Positions 16,161-19,792 of a stretch of DNA of 19,792 nucleotides are shown piece by piece. The notes beneath the pieces were generated by a model. It searched no databases, was not told the DNA's origin, and worked only from the letters and a program-made list of their open reading frames with translations. The stretch's first letter is position 1. Each line of letters begins with the position of its first letter. Made by a program: the position numbers and the translations under genes. The stretch comes from CAYQTO01 sp964420455 (lineage in GTDB: Bacteria; Sumerlaeota; Sumerlaeia; SLMS01). The stretch lies in assembly GCA_964420455.1 (NCBI GenBank), contig CAYQTO010000062.1, forward strand, positions 1-19,792, in the 5' to 3' direction.

Positions 16161-16576
16161 CGGGTTCCCACCATGATGTAAAGCGGCACGCCAAGGAGCA
16201 GTCGGGCGGCGGCCCCAAGGGAGACGAATAGAAGTTGAACCAGATGAAAGGGGCCCGGATCGGCGGGCGGGAGGAAGCGCAACCCGGTGGACGGGTCGGT
16301 TTCGAGGATGGCGGCGGCGAGCAGGAACCGCCGGTGGAGGGGATCGCCGGGGCGGACGAGTCCTGCCCCTGCATCCAGGAAAGGCATCAGGCGCGGTCGG
16401 CGGCGGGCAAGGCGCAGGGCAGCAGACTCGGCAGCGACGAGATCCGCCGGCAGGCGCTCGAGGGCGAGCCGGTACCGCTCGGCGAGGTCGGGAGGAACCG
16501 TCTGGATCCCGAGGCAGCGCGCCATCGCGGCGAACTCGCGATCGGTGACGTCGTTGCCGCGGGCGCTGGGAGTCAT
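16157..16576 (-). CDS. Small hypothetical protein with C-terminal membrane segment
   Basis: I do not recognise this 139-residue protein. Residues 1-105 are soluble-looking and rich in Ala, Leu and Arg. Residues about 110-136 (starting FHLVQLLFVSLGAAARLLLG) are hydrophobic and look like a membrane helix or paired amphipathic anchor. It lies 10 bp after lysC and overlaps the GMC gene by four bases, so its closest functional link is to that flavoprotein. In gluconate-dehydrogenase-type systems a small subunit accompanies a GMC enzyme, but no Tat signal or clear family motif is seen here, so a similar role is only inferred. Confidence 0.65.
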   Translation of the reverse strand: MTPSARGNDVTDREFAAMARCLGIQTVPPDLAERYRLALERLPADLVAAESAALRLARRRPRLMPFLDAGAGLVRPGDPLHRRFLLAAAILETDPSTGLRFLPPADPGPFHLVQLLFVSLGAAARLLLGVPLYIMVGTR

Positions 16577-16586
16577 CGGGCGCCGG

Positions 16587-17882
16587 TCAGGAAAGGTCGA
16601 CGGTTGGAACCTGGCGCTTGTCCTCGAACGCCTCGTGAATGGCGCGGACGGCGGTTTCCAGGTCGCCCTCCGCGATGATGCACGAGATCTTGATCTCCGA
16701 GGTGCTGATCATCTGGATGTTGATTTTGTTCGCGGCGAGGGCGCGGAACATGCGCGATGCAACATTGGAATGCGAACGCATGCCGACGCCAACGGCACTG
16801 ACTTTGGCAATGTGGGGATCGCCGACGACCTCGCGTGCGCCCACCTCCTTCGCGATGTCTTCGGCGATGGCCTTCGTTTTCTCGAAGTCGTCGCGGCTGA
16901 CGGTGAAGCTGATGTCGTTGAGGCCGCCGGAGGCGATGCTCTGGATGATCATGTCGACGACAATGCCGGCCTCGCCGACCCGGCTGAAGACGTCGGCGGC
17001 AATGCCCGGCCGGTCCGGCACGCCAAGGATCGCAATCTTCGATTCGTTGTGGTTGAAGGCCACCCCGCTGACGACGACGTCTTCCATTTCCTTCTCCTCG
17101 GGAACGACAAGCGTGCCGGCCCCGTTGTGCTTGTAGCTGCGGACGTGCAGGCTGACGTTGTAGTTCTTGGCGAATTCGACGCTGCGCGATTGGAGCACCC
17201 CGGCGCCGAGGGACGCCAGCTCCAGCATCTCGTCATAGCTGATGCGGTCGATCTTGTAGGCGGAAAAGCAGTAGCGCGGGTCGGTCGTATAGATGCCGTC
17301 GACGTCCTTGTAAAACTCGCAGACGTCGGCGCCAATGGCGGCGGCGATGGCAACCGCCGAAATGTCGGACCCGCCGCGGCCCAGCGTGGTGTACTCCTGG
17401 TCGTCGGTGACGCCCTGAAACCCGGCGATGACCGGGACCATTCCATCGGCGAGGGCCTGTTCGAGCCGGTCGGTTGCGATGTCGCGGATCCGCGCCCGGC
17501 CAAACAGGTTCTCGGTAAGGATGCCCACCTGGTGGCCGGTGAAGCTGCGGGCGGGAACGCCCATGGACTCGAGGGCGATTGCGAGGAGGGCCATGGCCTG
17601 CTGCTCGCCGGTGGCCATTAACATGTCAAGCTCGCGCGCCGGCGGGTTGCCGGGAAAGGCGCTCGCCATGGCGATAAGCCTGTTGGTCGCATCGCCCATC
17701 GCCGACACGACAACGACGACTTTGTGGCCCTCGTCGCGAGTCTTCCGGATGATGCGGGCGACGTTGTCAAAGCGGTCGGGAAGGAACTCCGCACCAAAGA
17801 GCGGCTCCCCCCCGTTCCGTGCCTTCCCCTTCCCCTTATCCCCCAGCGCGTCCCCGCCAAACTTCTGGACAATCAGCGACAA
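16587..17882 (-). CDS. lysC: Aspartokinase with atypical N-terminal motif
   Basis: Aspartokinase starts synthesis of Lys, Thr and Met (and diaminopimelate). A TTG start at 17882 gives MSLIVQKFGG, matching the usual N-terminus, with GGAG eight bases upstream. An ATG at 17909 would add nine residues but has no ribosome site. Length is 431. Standard blocks follow: VVVVVSAMG, MATGEQQA (89-96), GRGGSD (168-173), YKDVDGIYTTDPR (191-203) and two C-terminal ACT domains (about 275-420). The oddity is residues 7-40: KFGGTS is KFGGDA, and an extra Gly/Lys-rich stretch of roughly 20-25 residues precedes DNVARII. The rest looks intact, so the gene is probably active, but the nucleotide/aspartate site is altered. 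Confidence 0.9.
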   Translation of the reverse strand: MSLIVQKFGGDALGDKGKGKARNGGEPLFGAEFLPDRFDNVARIIRKTRDEGHKVVVVVSAMGDATNRLIAMASAFPGNPPARELDMLMATGEQQAMALLAIALESMGVPARSFTGHQVGILTENLFGRARIRDIATDRLEQALADGMVPVIAGFQGVTDDQEYTTLGRGGSDISAVAIAAAIGADVCEFYKDVDGIYTTDPRYCFSAYKIDRISYDEMLELASLGAGVLQSRSVEFAKNYNVSLHVRSYKHNGAGTLVVPEEKEMEDVVVSGVAFNHNESKIAILGVPDRPGIAADVFSRVGEAGIVVDMIIQSIASGGLNDISFTVSRDDFEKTKAIAEDIAKEVGAREVVGDPHIAKVSAVGVGMRSHSNVASRMFRALAANKINIQMISTSEIKISCIIAEGDLETAVRAIHEAFEDKRQVPTVDLS

Positions 17883-18044
17883 GCCCCGGACTCCACGGCG
17901 AAGGTTCATCCACCGGCTTGGTGGGAAACGGAGTGACGTGGAAGGGCGGGAAGTCTGTCAAGCCGGGAAAGGGAAGGCACTTGGCTTGCCATCGCACGGC
18001 CGCCACAACAAGGTGGCCGGTCATTCCCGCCCCGGAGGCTCCTG
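17883..18044. promoter_or_regulatory. Divergent lysC/fmt promoter region
   Basis: This spacer of about 160 bp separates two TTG-started genes. The fmt ribosome site GGAGG is at 18034-18038 and the lysC site GGAG at 17894-17891. A short GCCAC/GTGGC pairing lies near 18001-18018. I see no lysine-riboswitch-like structure and no clear promoter boxes. Confidence 0.35.
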
Positions 18045-19020
18045 TTGCGCATCGTCTTTTTCGGCACCCCGGACTTCGCCGTGCCGTCGCTCGACCGGCT
18101 GGTGGAATCCTCCCACAAAGTGCTGGCGGTGGTATGCCAGCCGGACAAGCCGGCGGGGCGCGGGCGAAAGCTGAAAGCGCCACCGGTCAAGGAACGTGCC
18201 CTGGCCCATGGCCTGCCGGTCCTCCAACCGGACCGCCTCCGGGGCGAGGCGGGCGAATCCTTCGCCAGGGAACTGGACGCCCTCCAGCCCGACGTCGCGG
18301 TCGTGATCGCCTACGGCAAGATTCTCCCCCGCCGCCTCCTCGACCTCCCGCGCCATGGCTGCCTCAATGTCCATGCCTCGCTGCTGCCCAGGTACCGAGG
18401 CGTCGCGCCNNNNNNNNNNTCGCGGCGAGCGGCGCACCGGCGTGTCGATCATGCGGCTCGACGAGGGCATGGACACGGGCCCCGTCGCCGCCACCCGCGA
18501 GGTCGACATCCTCGATGATGATGACGCCCGCTCGCTCTCCGATATCCTTTCCTTCACCGGCGCCGAGTTGCTGCTCGAGGTGCTGGCGGATTTGCAGGAG
18601 ACCGGCTCGCTGCAACTCACGCCCCAGGATGAGGCGATGGCGACCTATGCCTCACTCATCAAGCGCAGCGACGCGCTGATCGAATGGTCGCGACCAGCCG
18701 ACGAGATCATCTGCGCCATCCGGGGATTCCGCGTCTGGCCCAAGGCGTATACACACGCGGGAGACAAGGAACTGAAAATCATCGGTGCGGAGGCGTGCGC
18801 CGCCGAGTGGGTGAACGCGTCCGCATTCCACGAGAAGGTCGAGCCCGGAACGGTGGTCGAGGTGCTGAAGGGACGGGGCTTTGTTGTCCGAGCCGGGGGC
18901 GAGGGGACACAGGGCCTTGTGATGGTCACCCTCGTCCAGCCGGAAGGACGCGGCGAGATGCCGGCAACGGACTTCGTGAATGGCGGCGGCATCGAGGTGG
19001 GCGACCGCCTGAAGAGTTGA
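18045..19020 (+). CDS. fmt: Methionyl-tRNA formyltransferase (interrupted by an assembly gap)
   Basis: Fmt formylates initiator Met-tRNA using 10-formyl-tetrahydrofolate. A TTG start at 18045 with GGAGG six bases upstream gives the canonical MRIVFFGTPDFAVPSL. Next come QPDKPAGRGRKL, the LNVHASLLPRYRG block with the active-site His, and, after the gap, RRTGVSIMRLDEGMDTGP. The C-terminal tRNA-binding domain (IRGFRVWPKAYT onward) is complete. The 10-N run at 18410-18419 changes frame by one; this is explained if about 18 bases, not 10, are missing, which exactly fills the family's six-residue spacing. It should not be called a pseudogene. The stop overlaps the next start as TGATG. Confidence 0.95.
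18410..18419. other. Run of 10 N (assembly gap inside fmt)
   Basis: Ten unknown bases between PRYRGVAP and RGERRTGV. The family has about six residues here, so the real gap is probably 18 bases. The flanks are very GC-rich. Confidence 0.95.
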
Positions 19021-19792
19021 TGGCGACCGATCCCACGAGAGCGGACTTTCCCGCGGTGGCAAACGCGAGCCGGACCCCCCGCCACCAAATGGGGGGGCTG
19101 GCCCTCTTCGAGGGCGTGCTGATGCGTTCGCGGACCGGCTTTGCGGTGGCGCTCCGCCGACGCAACGGCCGCATCCATCTTCGCCAGATTCCCTGGGCGA
19201 GCTTCCTGCAGAAGGGCCCGTGGGGCCTGCCGGGAGTCCGTGGGGCCGCCTCCCTCGCGGAGATGCTGTGGATCGGCACGCGGGCCCTCGACGAGTCGGC
19301 CCGTGGCGGTTCGGGCGACCCGCCCACGAACCGCGAGGTCCTCCTCGCGATCCTCGGCTCCCTCGCCGCCATGCTCACGATCTTCCTCCTCCTGCCGGAC
19401 CTCCTCGCCTACGCCCTCCTTGTCTATACAGGGCTCGGCACCCGGCTGGGGGTCCTCGCCGGGGGCGATTTTCCCGAGGTCGATCACCCGCTTCTCCATG
19501 CGGTGCTGGCGGGAGGCGTGCGGATCGTCGTGGTGCTTGGCTACCTCATGGTACTTGCGCGCGACCGCGAGGTCTTCCGCATCCTTCAGTACCACGGCGC
19601 CGAGCACATGGCCGTCCATGCCTACGAGGCGGGCGATGATGTGAGCGTTGAGAAAGCCCGCACCATGAGCCGCTTTCACCCGCGCTGCGGAACCGCCCTC
19701 GTGGCCCTTGTGCTGCTCCTCGCCGTTCCGGTGTTGGGAGCCGTGGCGATGCTTCCCAACATGATCATCAGCGGATACCCGGACTGGACCTG
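19020..19792 (+). CDS. DUF1385 (YqhQ-like) membrane protein, truncated by window edge
   Basis: The start codon overlaps the fmt stop. The 257 residues visible contain the DUF1385 signatures: GGLALFEGVLMRSRTGFAVALRR near residue 25-47, QYHGAEHMAVHAYEAG near 196-211, and RFHPRCGTALV near 222-232. Hydrophobic segments at about 108-135 and 160-180, and another beginning near 229, indicate a multi-span inner-membrane protein. The biochemical role of this family is not established to my knowledge. The C-terminus lies beyond the window. Confidence 0.88.
   Translation, partial: MATDPTRADFPAVANASRTPRHQMGGLALFEGVLMRSRTGFAVALRRRNGRIHLRQIPWASFLQKGPWGLPGVRGAASLAEMLWIGTRALDESARGGSGDPPTNREVLLAILGSLAAMLTIFLLLPDLLAYALLVYTGLGTRLGVLAGGDFPEVDHPLLHAVLAGGVRIVVVLGYLMVLARDREVFRILQYHGAEHMAVHAYEAGDDVSVEKARTMSRFHPRCGTALVALVLLLAVPVLGAVAMLPNMIISGYPDWT

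Noticed and set aside
12401..17621. Long open frames antisense to the aminopeptidase, GMC and lysC genes
   Set aside because: They mirror genuine genes with clear motifs; stop codons are rare in all frames at this G+C, and the antisense translations are low-complexity with no domains.
1..19792. tRNA genes, CRISPR arrays, insertion sequences or phage genes
   Set aside because: No cloverleaf, regularly spaced repeat, transposase or integrase sequence was seen.

Overview
The window is a compact, G+C-rich (roughly two-thirds by eye) stretch of a Gram-negative bacterial chromosome. Outer-membrane lipopolysaccharide genes (an LpxL-type acyltransferase, LptC, LptA) sit among housekeeping genes for translation, RNA modification and lysine/threonine-family amino-acid synthesis. 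Every typical bacterial hallmark is present: bS21, uS2, EF-Ts, RRF, Fmt, MnmA and RsgA. There are two 10-N runs, at 6284-6293 and 18410-18419. These and the mixed gene order suggest a draft or metagenome-derived contig. I cannot place the phylum from sequence alone; an uncultured-type didermic lineage is an inference.

Layout. 1-533 (minus) is the N-terminal part of an iron-type or organophosphate-type ABC transporter binding protein. It is divergent from a PhoB-like/PhoR-like two-component pair (702-2822, plus). A minus-strand block follows (8643 down to 2761). Read in its own direction it runs rpsU, a strong hairpin, apt, lpxL-like acyltransferase, lptC, lptA, mnmA and an RluA-family pseudouridine synthase. 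The last gene runs 62 bp into the 3' end of phoR. Divergent from rpsU is the classic plus-strand operon rpsB-tsf-pyrH-frr (8960-12232), closed by a 13-bp hairpin. Convergent to frr is an M29-family aminopeptidase (minus), itself divergent from rsgA (plus). rsgA ends tail-to-tail, sharing a CTAG, with a GMC-type flavoprotein. That flavoprotein follows a small membrane-anchored hypothetical protein and lysC (all minus). Finally fmt and a DUF1385 membrane protein run off the right end on the plus strand.

How the genes work together. The rpsB operon and rpsU supply the ribosome and elongation/recycling machinery plus UMP kinase. mnmA, the pseudouridine synthase, rsgA and fmt cover tRNA/rRNA modification, 30S maturation and initiator-tRNA formylation. 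The acyltransferase, LptC and LptA finish lipid A and move LPS across the periplasm. Genes are tightly packed, with ATGA or TGATG start/stop overlaps at four junctions.

No mobile element, CRISPR array, tRNA or rRNA was found. The less ordinary items are these: a recurring octamer GTCTATAC, tied to a striking Tyr-Thr codon rule; an aspartokinase with a rewritten KFGGTS motif plus an insert; a GMC flavoprotein lacking the usual active-site Asn, paired with a small membrane protein; and several extreme gene overlaps.
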